Source: Erysipelotrichaceae bacterium | GTDB taxonomy: Bacteria > Bacillota_I > Bacilli_A > Erysipelotrichales > Erysipelotrichaceae | Direction: 5' to 3' | Assembly (NCBI GenBank): GCA_017561055.1 | Contig: JAFZDT010000015.1 | Span: 1-45,326 of the forward strand | Length of the DNA: 45,326 nt | In this document: in pieces, positions 7,653 through 15,718 of the stretch | Position numbering within the stretch: position 1 is the first letter of the stretch | Layout of the letters: every line of letters starts with the position of its first letter | Program-made: the position numbers and the translations under genes | The notes under the pieces: generated by a model | Database searches by the model: none | Told to the model about the DNA's origin: nothing | Seen by the model: only the letters and a program-made list of their open reading frames with translations

Positions 7653-9530
7653 TTACCAGCCGCCTCCGCCAGAGCCGCCAAATCCGCCTCCAGAGAAGCC
7701 TCCGCCAGATCCTCCACTAAATCCACCACTAGATTTTTCGGTTTGTGGTATATAGGTTGCGGCATTTTGGAATTGGTTCATGGAAGTGTTCATTCTTCTT
7801 GTTAGACGATGGAAATTATAGTCTGTACCATAGTAGGTGTACCAAGTACATGGTTCTAATTCTATGTCTTTGAAGTGTTCACTCCATACATCAGTAATAC
7901 CAAATGCATATGCATAAGGCAAGATATCATAGAAAATGGTTGGATTTTCTTTTACTAACATGTCTAAACGATCTTTTTCAGCAGTAAGAATAAAATCACG
8001 TAATCCTACAACTCGACCTAATAATTCATTTCCATATTTACTTCTTTGTCTCATATTCGCACTCATTAACATAATAGCTACGCATAATACTGCTTGAAGT
8101 GCTAATAGTGGAACAGGAATCATAGATTTAAAGATAACGTAACTAATCAATACAATAAGAATGGTAACAATACTTACAATCGCAATTGAAGCAATTTTAC
8201 TTCCAGTACTTGAAGAATACCAACGATTGAAACAATAAATTAAGATAGCTGTTAGTATCGCAATGACTGTAGCGTATATTCCAAATGTAATCATAGCCAC
8301 ATCAATAACAAGTATTTGAGCATATAATTGTATAGCAGTTGCGATTGCCAGTGGGAATCCAGCAACTAAACAAGTAAAGACTTGTAAGACTTTTGATTGA
8401 TAAATACGTTTTTCCTTAGTGCTAAATTTTTGTCCTACTTTTTCTATGGTTGCTTCAATGGTTTGATAGAAGGTTCCTTTTAATGAATCGGTTGTGACAG
8501 AATCACTAGTCGCGAACAATTTTGTGAACATATGTTTTTCATATACATTCTCTGTATCTGGTATATTCGTTAATTTATGGAAGATAAGTTCATTGGTTTG
8601 TTCATTATCTTCAATAGTTAGATATCCTTTTTGTGCCCAATAAAGAATTAAGGACACAACATCACGATTATCACAAACTCCATCAATCACATATCCAACT
8701 TCCGCACTATTTAAACCATCAGGTGCAGTAAATTCGATGACTGGAATTAGTGGTTCGTCTTTTCCTTTTTTAACAAAGATTAGAGCAATAATAGCTGTAA
8801 ATAGGATAGAAATTCCTAAAGCAATATAGTTATAAATTTCATAACTAGGGAAGTTGAAATAGTTATTCGGCAATTCAATCCATAAAGTAATAGGATTATT
8901 TTCAGCTAATTGTTTATTATAAGATCCTGTAATGGTATTTCCTCGATAACTATATGAGAAAATGTCATTGCTTTCTTTAACAATACCTTCAGGTGTATCA
9001 AAGACAATGGTATTCGCATCAATTTCTTTTGGCAAATGAATTCTAAAATGAATTTGATTAAAATAGGTGTCCCAATTATGAGAAATCAAATTATAGAATA
9101 GCATTTGTCTTCCATCTAAATCTAAGTCTTTAGTATGAAGAACATATTCGATACTGTATACTTCATTGTTAGATGCATAATAATATTCACTACCTAAACG
9201 AATTTGAACACCATCTGTATAATTTTCAATTAGATAATCATGATTAGAATTGACTTTAACATCAGTGATAGGAAAGTAATAATCTTTAACACTACCATCT
9301 TCCCACATCATTTCATATGCGGCAGGAATATCAATATAGATACCATGTAAAGCACCAGTGAAATTGGTATCAAAGGTTTCTTTTACATGGATTTCTCCAT
9401 TTTCTTTTACATCGAGTTCAATAGAGTATTCGTCAAAGTAGAATTCTTCATAGGCTCTTAATGGTTGAAAAAGGGAAAGTAATAAAAGAATACTAATACA
9501 TAGTAGAATTAATATTTTCTTAATTTTCAT
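7653..9530 (-). CDS. DUF2207 membrane protein with Gly-rich tail
   Basis: The 625-aa product begins with a signal/anchor (MKIKKILILLCISILLLLSL). An extracellular beta-rich region of about 200 residues matches the DUF2207 pattern (EYSIELDVKENGEIHVKETF; GIYIDIP). A membrane segment follows near residue 235, then a cytosolic region, a cluster of further membrane segments around 390-480, and a C-terminal tail of Gly, Ser and Phe ending in GGSGGGGW. This architecture is usual for the DUF2207 family, which is often encoded next to LemA, as here. The function is unknown; a cell-envelope role is inferred from topology. AAGGAGG supports the start. Confidence 0.85.
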   Translation of the reverse strand: MKIKKILILLCISILLLLSLFQPLRAYEEFYFDEYSIELDVKENGEIHVKETFDTNFTGALHGIYIDIPAAYEMMWEDGSVKDYYFPITDVKVNSNHDYLIENYTDGVQIRLGSEYYYASNNEVYSIEYVLHTKDLDLDGRQMLFYNLISHNWDTYFNQIHFRIHLPKEIDANTIVFDTPEGIVKESNDIFSYSYRGNTITGSYNKQLAENNPITLWIELPNNYFNFPSYEIYNYIALGISILFTAIIALIFVKKGKDEPLIPVIEFTAPDGLNSAEVGYVIDGVCDNRDVVSLILYWAQKGYLTIEDNEQTNELIFHKLTNIPDTENVYEKHMFTKLFATSDSVTTDSLKGTFYQTIEATIEKVGQKFSTKEKRIYQSKVLQVFTCLVAGFPLAIATAIQLYAQILVIDVAMITFGIYATVIAILTAILIYCFNRWYSSSTGSKIASIAIVSIVTILIVLISYVIFKSMIPVPLLALQAVLCVAIMLMSANMRQRSKYGNELLGRVVGLRDFILTAEKDRLDMLVKENPTIFYDILPYAYAFGITDVWSEHFKDIELEPCTWYTYYGTDYNFHRLTRRMNTSMNQFQNAATYIPQTEKSSGGFSGGSGGGFSGGGFGGSGGGGW

Positions 9531-9550
9531 AGTACCTCCTTGTAAAAAGG

Positions 9551-9570
9551 ACTATTGCGTAAGCAATAGT
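9551..9570 (-). terminator. Perfect hairpin between lemA and the DUF2207 gene
   Basis: ACTATTGC and GCAATAGT form a perfect 8-bp stem with a 4-base loop. On the minus strand CCTTTTT follows. It may partly terminate or process the lemA transcript before the DUF2207 gene, whose ribosome site comes immediately afterwards. Confidence 0.5.
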
Positions 9571-10119
9571 CTAGAATTGAACTTTAACGTTTTCTCTTTG
9601 TTTATCTTCATTAACCACAAATAATGGTTGTTTTTCAAATCCTGCAATATTCGCAACAATATTACTTGGAATTGTTTCACATTTTGTATTAAATTGTTTA
9701 ACCACTCCATTGTAGTATTTTCTAGAATTCGCAATTTCGTCTTCCATTCTTTGTAATTGATTTTGTAAATCAATGAAGTTTGTGTTTGCTTTCAACTCTG
9801 GATAGCTTTCCGCAAGTGCCATGAAACGACTTAATACACCAGATAATTGGTTATCTGATTCCATTTTTTCTGCTGGTGTAGTAGCTGACATTGCAGCATT
9901 TCTAGCTTTAATAACATTTTCAAGAGTTTCTGATTCATGTTTAGCATAACCTTTTACAGTTTCTACTAAATTTGGAATCAAATCATAACGTTTTACTAAG
10001 TAAACGTCCATTGTAGAGAATGCTTCCTCTACTTTATTTCGTAATTGAATAAATCCGTTGTAAGTTCCGATGAACCAAAGTGCAACGACAGCGATGATAA
10101 CTAATAGAATAATCCACAT
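9571..10119 (-). CDS. LemA family protein
   Basis: The 182-aa product has one N-terminal membrane helix (MWIILLVIIAVVALWFIGTY) and the LemA helical domain, including the recognisable YNGFIQLRNKVEEAFSTMDV and LIPNLVETVKGYA. Most of the protein is expected outside the membrane. I prefer the ATG at 10119, which is 9 bases after AAGGAG; the ATG three codons upstream directly abuts that ribosome site. The DUF2207 gene follows in the same direction, a common pairing. The biochemical role of LemA is not established. Confidence 0.9.
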   Translation of the reverse strand: MWIILLVIIAVVALWFIGTYNGFIQLRNKVEEAFSTMDVYLVKRYDLIPNLVETVKGYAKHESETLENVIKARNAAMSATTPAEKMESDNQLSGVLSRFMALAESYPELKANTNFIDLQNQLQRMEDEIANSRKYYNGVVKQFNTKCETIPSNIVANIAGFEKQPLFVVNEDKQRENVKVQF

Positions 10120-10147
10120 AAGTTTCATCTCCTTTCCTTATAATTAT

Positions 10148-10197
10148 ATTTTATTATGGATGACTTATGTGTGCAAGAAAAATAACTGTTGTATAAT
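10148..10197. promoter_or_regulatory. Divergent promoters for lemA and the ybaK-like gene
   Basis: On the minus strand TTGCAC (10171-10176), a 17-base spacer and TAAAAT (10148-10153) form a promoter for lemA. On the plus strand TATAAT at 10192-10197 is a -10 box for the ybaK-like gene, with only a weak -35 match. Confidence 0.6.
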
Positions 10198-10213
10198 AAA
10201 GGTGGTGATGATT

Positions 10214-10687
10214 ATGGCAGTAAAAACAAATGCGATGCGTTTATTAGATAAGTTAAAGGTAGAGTATGGTGTAGTTGAATATCCATGTAAAGAAGCAATG
10301 GATGGTATAGAAGTAGCGAAGATATTAAATGCGGATGTGAATTGTGTATTTAAAACATTGGTTACAATTGCGCCTAGTAAGAATCATTATGTGTTTATTC
10401 TACCAGCAAATAAGGAATTGGATTTAAAGTTGTGTGCAAAAGCAGTGAATGAAAAATCAATTTAAATGATTCCAATGAAGACTTTATTACCTACAACAGG
10501 TTATGTTCGTGGTGGTTGTTCACCTTTCGCAATGAAGAAGGTATTTCCAACGATTATTGATCAATCCATTGAAGAAGTAGACAAAGTATATGTATCTGGT
10601 GGGAAACTGGGTTTACAGTTGCATATTGCATCAAATGATTTAATTCGCTCTACAAATGCGCTGGTCACTAAAATTACCAGGGATTAA
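10214..10687 (+). pseudogene. ybaK: ybaK-type Cys-tRNA(Pro)/prolyl-tRNA deacylase interrupted by in-frame TAA
   Basis: YbaK-family enzymes clear mischarged Cys-tRNA(Pro). The frame from the ATG at 10214 (after GGTGGTG) runs 83 codons to a TAA at 10463-10465. It then continues in the same frame with ATG at 10466 for 73 more codons. Together they span about 157 residues, the usual family length, and the join falls inside a conserved stretch: EKSI before the stop, then MIPMKTLLPTTGYVRGGCSP after it. In relatives that position is commonly Glu, so GAA to TAA is the likely change. No other damage is visible. The second half begins with TAAATG and has no ribosome site of its own. It could be a recent pseudogene, a read-through product, a coupled split protein or a sequence error. 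Confidence 0.8.
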
Positions 10688-10694
10688 TTAGTAT

Positions 10695-10723
10695 TTGACT
10701 ATTAGTTTTGTTTAGTATATACT
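10695..10723 (+). promoter_or_regulatory. Sigma-A promoter of ssrA
   Basis: TTGACT (10695-10700), a 17-base spacer and TATACT (10718-10723) form a near-consensus promoter 19 bases before the mature 5' end of tmRNA. Confidence 0.82.
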
Positions 10724-10741
10724 TTGTTCGCATAGAAATCC

Positions 10742-11096
10742 GGGGGTGTCATGGTTTCGACAGGGTGACGTTGGATTTGGGCTGCAGTGGTGTGACTACC
10801 TAAAGGTCAACAAAAAATAACTGGAAACAATCAATTAAGTTTCGCTGCATAGTTAGCTCGCCGATAGAGCCAGCAGTCGTCTAGATAGGTTTGCCTTGGG
10901 GCTTATCATAGGCGCAAGATACTGAGGATAAGCGTGTTATATGGCTTCGGATATACCACGACGAAAATCTCACGAAGGACCATATATTTTCTGCTGTTTG
11001 TCACAGGGTATATGTGTTATCTTGATAAACTAAACTGTAGACGCCTGAATGTGGGACTCATTTTGGACAGGAGTTCGACTCTCCTCACCTCCACCA
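10742..11096 (+). ncRNA. ssrA: tmRNA (transfer-messenger RNA)
   Basis: tmRNA rescues stalled ribosomes with SmpB and EF-Tu. The 5' end GGGGGTG pairs with CACCTCC before the ACCA end (11093-11096), giving the tRNA-like acceptor stem. GGTTTCGACAGGGTGACG is the diagnostic 5' segment, and GTTCGACTCTCC is the T-arm. The length of 355 nt is normal. One open frame in the mRNA-like part ends in TAG at about 10852 and reads GQQKITGNNQLSFAA if the resume codon is GGT; the end of the tag is firmer than its first residue. The ssrA 3' end is an integration site here: copies of its last bases recur at 14.0, 15.7 and 20.1 kb. Confidence 0.96.
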
Positions 11097-11213
11097 TAAG
11101 ATATGCAAGTAAACTCTCTAGAATAAGTCTAGAGAGTTTTTTCTATGTTGTAATAATAGATATTTGTATGTATATGGTTTAAAATATGTATGTACAAATA
11201 TCGACGCATTCCA
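11081..11213. repeat. Direct repeat: ssrA 3' end (att) plus element left end, copy 1
   Basis: The last 16 bases of ssrA plus 117 downstream bases recur at 15699-15831 with the same length and 6 mismatches. The first 20 bases, CTCCTCACCTCCACCATAAG, are identical and are the presumed crossover region. The rest is the left end of an integrated element. It contains a terminator hairpin and a TGTACAA motif near 11191 that resembles the TGTACAATTAT motif found in the right ends, a possible integrase arm site. Confidence 0.8.
11111..11142 (+). terminator. Terminator now serving ssrA
   Basis: AAACTCTCTAGA-ATAAG-TCTAGAGAGTTT plus T-run. It belongs to the element left end, because the same hairpin follows the att copy at 15.7 kb. 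It therefore probably replaced the original ssrA terminator. Confidence 0.88.
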
Positions 11214-11217
11214 GCAA

Positions 11218-11295
11218 ACAATAAGTATAAATAATGTCATTAAAGGTGGTTTAGGAGGATGTGTACGGGATATTGCGTTCTTTGCGCCTCTCCAT
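11218..11295. repeat. Degenerate element right end with decayed att
   Basis: AATAAGTATAAATA (11220-11233) and GGTGGTTTAGGAGGATGTG (11246-11264) match the right ends upstream of the att copies at 14.0, 15.7 and 20.1 kb. The expected att that follows is reduced to GCGCCTCTCCATTG-like sequence. It comes directly after the left-end repeat with no genes between, as if an element had lost all its cargo. Confidence 0.55.
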
Positions 11296-11304
11296 TGAAC
11301 TAAT

Positions 11305-11329
11305 AAATCATCTGAAAAGGTGATTTTTT
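11305..11329 (+). terminator. Hairpin with T-run beside the degenerate att
   Basis: AATCATC-TGAAAA-GGTGATT followed by Ts. It closely resembles the hairpin at 14022-14046, which lies in the same place relative to the next att copy. The region 11097-11408 holds no credible gene apart from these element-end sequences. Confidence 0.6.
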
Positions 11330-11355
11330 AAATATAAAATTGTAAAATATTGAAA

Positions 11356-11384
11356 TTGTAGAGTGCATAAAAATGTGCTATAAT
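11356..11384 (+). promoter_or_regulatory. Promoter of the MATE/kinase-like fusion gene
   Basis: TTGTAG (11356-11361), a 17-base spacer and TATAAT (11379-11384), about 24 bases before the start codon. Confidence 0.65.
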
Positions 11385-11408
11385 CCATGGTCGGAGTGAG
11401 GTGTAAGT

Positions 11409-13409
11409 ATGGATGAAAATCGTTATTTAGGTGAAGAAAAGATTTCGAAGTTACTATTTAAGTTCTCTGTACCTTGTGTTGCAGGGTTATTAATTAGTGC
11501 TTTTTATAACATTGTTGACCAAATCTTTATTGGTAATAGTTCTCTTGGATATTTAGGGAATGCGGCTACAGGGGTATCTTTCCCAGTTATTTGTATTGCG
11601 AATGCATTTGCTTGGTGTATTGGTGATGGTGCTGCTAGTTTCTTGAGTATTTGTTCAGGTAGAAATGACAATGAGAGTGCACATAAGTGTGTGGGTACGG
11701 GTATTACAGTTACTACAATTCTTTCTATTTTATTATCTTTAGTGTGTTTAGTGTTTATTGAACCATTGATGAGTATGTTTGGTGCATCTAGTCAAACATT
11801 GGAAATGTCTATTAATTATTTTAGAATTGTATCTAATTTCTTCCCAGTATATTTATTAATGAATGTATTGAATAGTATGATTCGTGCAGATGGAAGTCCA
11901 TCTTATGCTATGAAGGGTATGTTAATTGGGGCTATTACAAACATTATTTTGGATCCAATTTTTATTTATGTATTAGATTGGGGTATTGAAGGTGCTGCTT
12001 GGGCAACAGTTATTGGTCAAACATTATCTTTCTTATTCTGTGCTATCTATTTTAGAAAACCAAAAACATTTAAGCTTACATTACCTAGCTTTAAACCAGA
12101 TGTAGATATTATGAGAACAACTGTTTCTTTAGGGGCTTCTACATTTGTGACTCAAATTTCAATTGTATTAGTATCATTAACTTGTAACATTATGTTAGCG
12201 AAATATGGAGCATTATCTATTTATGGACCAGATATTCCTATTTCTGTATTTAGTATTCAAACTAAGGTTTATACTATTGTATTAAGTGTAGTTACTGGTA
12301 TTGTATTGGGTGGACAACCAATCTTTGGTTATAACTATGGTGCTAGAAAATTAGATCGTGTTAAAGAACTATATATGACTGTATTAAAACTAACAATTAT
12401 TACAGGTGTAGTTGCGACTGTTTTCTGTCAGTTTTTTCCGAAACAAATCTTAAGTATCTTTGGTATTGGTAGTGAATTGTATTTAGAGTTTGGTATTAAG
12501 ACATTTAGAATTTATCTTTCTTTAATGACAATTACTGGATTAGTGAAGATGACAGCTGTATTCTTCCAATCTATTGGTAAATCAGTGTTTGCGGTAGCTG
12601 CTTCTTTAATTAGAGATATTGTTTGTTTCTGTGTATTGGCATTAACTTTACCAGCTATTTTAGAAAATCAAATGGCGGGTACTGGTATTAATGGTATCTT
12701 GATTGCGGCTCCGATTGCGGATGTTGTGGCTTTGATAGTGGTATTGGTATTAACTGTATCGTTCTTTAAACCATTGAAAAATACAGAAACTGAAGTTGTT
12801 GAGGAAGCACAATTACAAGATTCTAAAGAAGGTATTATTATTACTATTGGACGTGAACATGGCACAGGTGGTAAACAAATTGGTAAGTTGGTTGCGGATA
12901 TGTTGAATGTGCCTTTCTACTATAAAGAAATGACAGTATTGGCTGCACAACAAAGTGGTTTGGATAAAGAGTTCTTATCTGGATTGAATGAAAATTCTCC
13001 AAACATTTTACATGATTTATATTTAAGTACAAATGTAGTTCAGCAAGCTGTAATTGCTCAAGAAAAAGTAATTCGCTCGATTGCGGATAAGGGTGCTTGT
13101 GTAATTGTTGGTAGAGCTGCGGATTATATATTAAAAGATAGAGAGAATGTATTTAATGTATTCATTCATGCGCCTAAAGATTTCCGTGTGAAGAATATTA
13201 TGGAAATGTATGGTGATACAGAAGTAGAAGCTGAAGAAAATGTGCGTCATTCTGATGCGGCTCGTGCTTCTTATTATCGTAATGTAACATCACAAAAATG
13301 GGGTGATCCTCATCATATGGATTTATGTATTGATGCGTCTTTAGGAAGAGAAGTGTGTGCAAAAATTATTTGTGATGCGGCATTAGCGGCTTATAAAAAA
13401 GTAGATTAG
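11409..13409 (+). CDS. MATE-family transporter fused to a cytidylate-kinase-like domain
   Basis: The 666-aa product has two parts. Residues ~1-455 are a MATE/MOP-type 12-helix exporter, starting with LLFKFSVPCVAGLLISAFYN and IVDQIFIGN and including the repeat-related GQPIFGYNYGA. After a short Glu-rich linker (~455-475), residues ~476-666 form a P-loop domain of the cytidylate-kinase-like family. Its glycine-rich loop GREHGTGGK is at 481-489, with the typical VPFYYKEM after it and CVIVGRAADYIL further on. MATE transporters move drugs or metabolites using ion gradients; the kinase-like domain has no assigned substrate, so coupling is speculative. The frame is continuous through the join, so this is a true fusion. 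It lies between decayed and intact ssrA att copies and may be element cargo. Confidence 0.88.
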   Translation: MDENRYLGEEKISKLLFKFSVPCVAGLLISAFYNIVDQIFIGNSSLGYLGNAATGVSFPVICIANAFAWCIGDGAASFLSICSGRNDNESAHKCVGTGITVTTILSILLSLVCLVFIEPLMSMFGASSQTLEMSINYFRIVSNFFPVYLLMNVLNSMIRADGSPSYAMKGMLIGAITNIILDPIFIYVLDWGIEGAAWATVIGQTLSFLFCAIYFRKPKTFKLTLPSFKPDVDIMRTTVSLGASTFVTQISIVLVSLTCNIMLAKYGALSIYGPDIPISVFSIQTKVYTIVLSVVTGIVLGGQPIFGYNYGARKLDRVKELYMTVLKLTIITGVVATVFCQFFPKQILSIFGIGSELYLEFGIKTFRIYLSLMTITGLVKMTAVFFQSIGKSVFAVAASLIRDIVCFCVLALTLPAILENQMAGTGINGILIAAPIADVVALIVVLVLTVSFFKPLKNTETEVVEEAQLQDSKEGIIITIGREHGTGGKQIGKLVADMLNVPFYYKEMTVLAAQQSGLDKEFLSGLNENSPNILHDLYLSTNVVQQAVIAQEKVIRSIADKGACVIVGRAADYILKDRENVFNVFIHAPKDFRVKNIMEMYGDTEVEAEENVRHSDAARASYYRNVTSQKWGDPHHMDLCIDASLGREVCAKIICDAALAAYKKVD

Positions 13410-13418
13410 ATTTTTTAG

Positions 13419-13444
13419 AGATTTTCTTTGAAAAATCTTTTTTT
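13419..13444 (+). terminator. Terminator after the MATE/kinase-like fusion
   Basis: AGATTTT and AAAATCT form a 7-bp stem followed by seven Ts. Confidence 0.75.
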
Positions 13445-13503
13445 GTTTTCATACAGGTGGTGGAAATTTTCATTAATATTTTCATTAAAATTTGTTTTTT
13501 TTT

Positions 13504-13626
13504 CTATTGGCTGATAGTACTTGGAGATCTGTGCAATATTCTAGCAATTTCGCGGATGGATACTTTTGATTTTTTTAATTGTGCTATAACTGTTCTTTCA
13601 TTTATGTTAAGATGTTGATAGTTCAT
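13504..13626 (-). pseudogene. IS30-family transposase N-terminal remnant
   Basis: A 40-codon minus-strand frame starts after AGGAGG and reads MNYQHLNINERTVIAQL, then KSKVSIREIARILHRSPSTI. This is the HTH domain found at the N-terminus of IS30-type transposases, where ARILGRSPSTISREI is typical. The frame ends in TAG straight after ISQ, exactly where ISRE would continue. The following bases are an A-rich tract with no DDE catalytic domain. It is therefore a decayed insertion-sequence stub in the island, not an active element. A short standalone HTH regulator is a less likely alternative. Confidence 0.72.
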
Positions 13627-13672
13627 AGGTCCTCCTGATAAATGTGGTTTGGTCGCTTACATTATATCATTT

Positions 13673-13691
13673 GGTTCTATGAACCTTTTTT
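13673..13691 (+). terminator. Small hairpin with T-run upstream of the IS30 stub
   Basis: GGTTC-TAT-GAACC followed by TTTTTT. It may be a terminator or part of an insertion-sequence end. Confidence 0.4.
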
Positions 13692-13776
13692 ATATTGTGT
13701 TGCACTTATTATGATAATTTATCAATACAAAATATTCCATTGTAATTTTGTGCTATATTTTGTAATAATTCTATTT

Positions 13777-14014
13777 GGAGTGCGGTGAAAAGTGATAGTC
13801 ATAGGTAATAGCATATGCAAAAAGAATCAGTAAAATTGTCGTTTAAAGTATTGGTGTTTGCATTATTCGTGAGCAAAATTTTGAGCAAATAAAAATGAAA
13901 AGATATGTACAATTATGGACTATAATGGTAAATAACAAGTATAAATAAAGGTCTTTAAGGTGGTTTAAAAGGATGTGTACTAAATATTACCTATATCCTC
14001 ACCTCCACCATAAG
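13777..14014. repeat. Element right end and att copy (R1)
   Basis: About 238 bp align with 15480-15718 over the full length. Shared landmarks are GCAAAATTTTGAGCAAA, TATGTACAATTATGGAC, AAGTATAAATA and GGTGGTTTA, ending with CCTCACCTCCACCATAAG (13997-14014), which is identical to the ssrA 3' end. No integrase frame of useful length is present. The stretch 13410-14096 otherwise holds only the IS30 stub and hairpins. Confidence 0.8.
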
Positions 14015-14021
14015 CAATTTT

Positions 14022-14046
14022 AATCACCTATAACGGTGATTTTTTT
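14022..14046 (+). terminator. Hairpin just inside the second element's left end
   Basis: AATCACC-TATAAC-GGTGATT plus T-run, resembling the hairpin at 11305-11329. TATAAT at 14055-14060 then serves as a possible -10 box for the gene at 14097. Confidence 0.75.
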
Positions 14047-14096
14047 ATTTATGATATAATAATTACATATAAGAAATACAAAAGGTGGTGCATATC

Positions 14097-15389
14097 ATGA
14101 TTGAAAGATGGGATGAGATGTTTGGTAAAGCATTTTATTTGGAGATTACAAATAAAGAAAGACGATTTTTAGCACTAAATTCCATCGAAGATAGTTGGGA
14201 TGTAACACAATTTAATAGCAAAACGAATTTATGGTATAAAAGAACAACTGTATTTTGGGAAGACAATATTATTAAAAAGGTTATACACGAAGAAAAAAGA
14301 GTATCTAATGATGTTGTAACTTTTGTAATATATAGAGAATTTGATACAAAGTTATTAACTGAAAATAGAGAGTGGATACTTCCTTTAACATCAAGAGGGA
14401 AGAAAAAGAAGGTTAATGCTACAAATATAATGGCCGTTACTCCTTTTGGATGTGTTTTCCATTTTTATTTAGAAACTTTACATTCTATAGATGTTGGTAT
14501 TGATGTGTTTAATTGTAGAAATAATAAAGTGCTTGCTATTGGAGAAGAAGAAAAAATTCATAAAATTACGAACGATAAAGATTTTCATGATTTTATGAAT
14601 TATTATATGGCAACGTGTCCTGAAAATTACTTTGATAAAATTAAAGAACTTAGAGACAATAAACACGTAACTGTAAAATATAAAGTAGGTGATGTGTTTA
14701 GAATGGAGATAGACAGATTTCATTATGGATATGGGATAATAACAGGTAAAATCAAAGATATTCTAAAATGGAAGGAATTACCAGAAAAACATAGTTTGAG
14801 AACTTTGATGATGGTACCTATTATGGTTAGATATTATGATATTTGTACAACTTCTGAAAGTTTATCTGATGAAGACTTAACAAATATACCATTAAGTAGA
14901 GTAGATATATGTGGTGATAATGACATCATTTGGGGAACACATAAAATTATTGGACATAAAGAATTAAATGTGGATGATATAGAATTTAATCTAGTTTGTA
15001 CAAGGTTTCAAGAATTCAATAAACATGTTACGACACATACATATGATTCTCTAGTTGCTGATGGAATAGTTAAATCTCCAAATAACTATAAATTGTATGT
15101 GGAATGGGGGATGGCTTCAGCATTTATTGACGACAATCAAATTTCACCAAAATTAAAAGAATATTTAGTTGATTATAAATCTCCTCATGGTGGAGTAAAT
15201 ATGTCAATTAGAAATTTAGGAAAAAAAGGGTATAAATACAAGTATAATTTGTTGAATCAAGAAAATAGTAAAATACGCGAAGAAATTTTTAGATGTTTAC
15301 AGTTAAGTTCTAATGCAAGCTTTGATGATTTTGCGATACAGTTTGGCGGTTTGACTAAAGAGCAAATATTAAAGAAATTACAATCTTAG
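14097..15389 (+). CDS. Hypothetical protein with an Imm26-like segment
   Basis: The 430-aa soluble product has no signal peptide or membrane segment. Residues ~195-305, starting KYKVGDVFRMEIDRFHYGYG, resemble the immunity protein 26 (Imm26) pattern, in which GDVF is followed by hydrophobic residues and RYGYG. Imm26 proteins are found in polymorphic-toxin loci, so an immunity or defence role is possible but not shown. The N-terminal ~190 residues and the C-terminal ~120 residues match nothing I know; the C-terminus ends in a helical segment (FDDFAIQFGGLTKEQILKKL). AGGTGG supports the ATG at 14097. It is the only gene between two ssrA att copies, so it is the sole cargo of that remnant. Confidence 0.6.
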   Translation: MIERWDEMFGKAFYLEITNKERRFLALNSIEDSWDVTQFNSKTNLWYKRTTVFWEDNIIKKVIHEEKRVSNDVVTFVIYREFDTKLLTENREWILPLTSRGKKKKVNATNIMAVTPFGCVFHFYLETLHSIDVGIDVFNCRNNKVLAIGEEEKIHKITNDKDFHDFMNYYMATCPENYFDKIKELRDNKHVTVKYKVGDVFRMEIDRFHYGYGIITGKIKDILKWKELPEKHSLRTLMMVPIMVRYYDICTTSESLSDEDLTNIPLSRVDICGDNDIIWGTHKIIGHKELNVDDIEFNLVCTRFQEFNKHVTTHTYDSLVADGIVKSPNNYKLYVEWGMASAFIDDNQISPKLKEYLVDYKSPHGGVNMSIRNLGKKGYKYKYNLLNQENSKIREEIFRCLQLSSNASFDDFAIQFGGLTKEQILKKLQS

Positions 15390-15479
15390 ATTCTGAATGT
15401 AATTTTTGGAATATGATATTAAAGAGATAATCATATGTGACATATATATAGTTCACCACATTTTTCACCACAAATTAAT

Positions 15480-15718
15480 GGACTACGGTGAAAAAGTAAT
15501 AGTCATAGACAGTAGCATATGGAAAAAGAACCAATAAAATTGTCGTTTAAATTATTAGTGTTTGTATTATTTGTGAGCAAAATTTTGAGCAAAAAATAAT
15601 GAAAAAATATGTACAATTATGGACTATAATGGTAAATAATAAGTATAAATAAGGGTCTTTAAGGTGGTTTAGAAGGATGTGTACTGAATATTACCTATCT
15701 CCTCACCTCCACCATAAG
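15480..15718. repeat. Element right end and att copy (R2)
   Basis: This is the counterpart of 13777-14014. It ends with CTCCTCACCTCCACCATAAG (15699-15718), identical to the ssrA 3' end. TGTACAATTAT occurs near 15610 and again in the next element's left end near 15810, suggesting arm-type sites on both sides of the crossover. Confidence 0.82.

Noticed and set aside
10934-11182. 82-codon open frame through the tmRNA 3' half
   Set aside because: It lies inside ssrA and its terminator; it has no ribosome site and is explained by the RNA gene.
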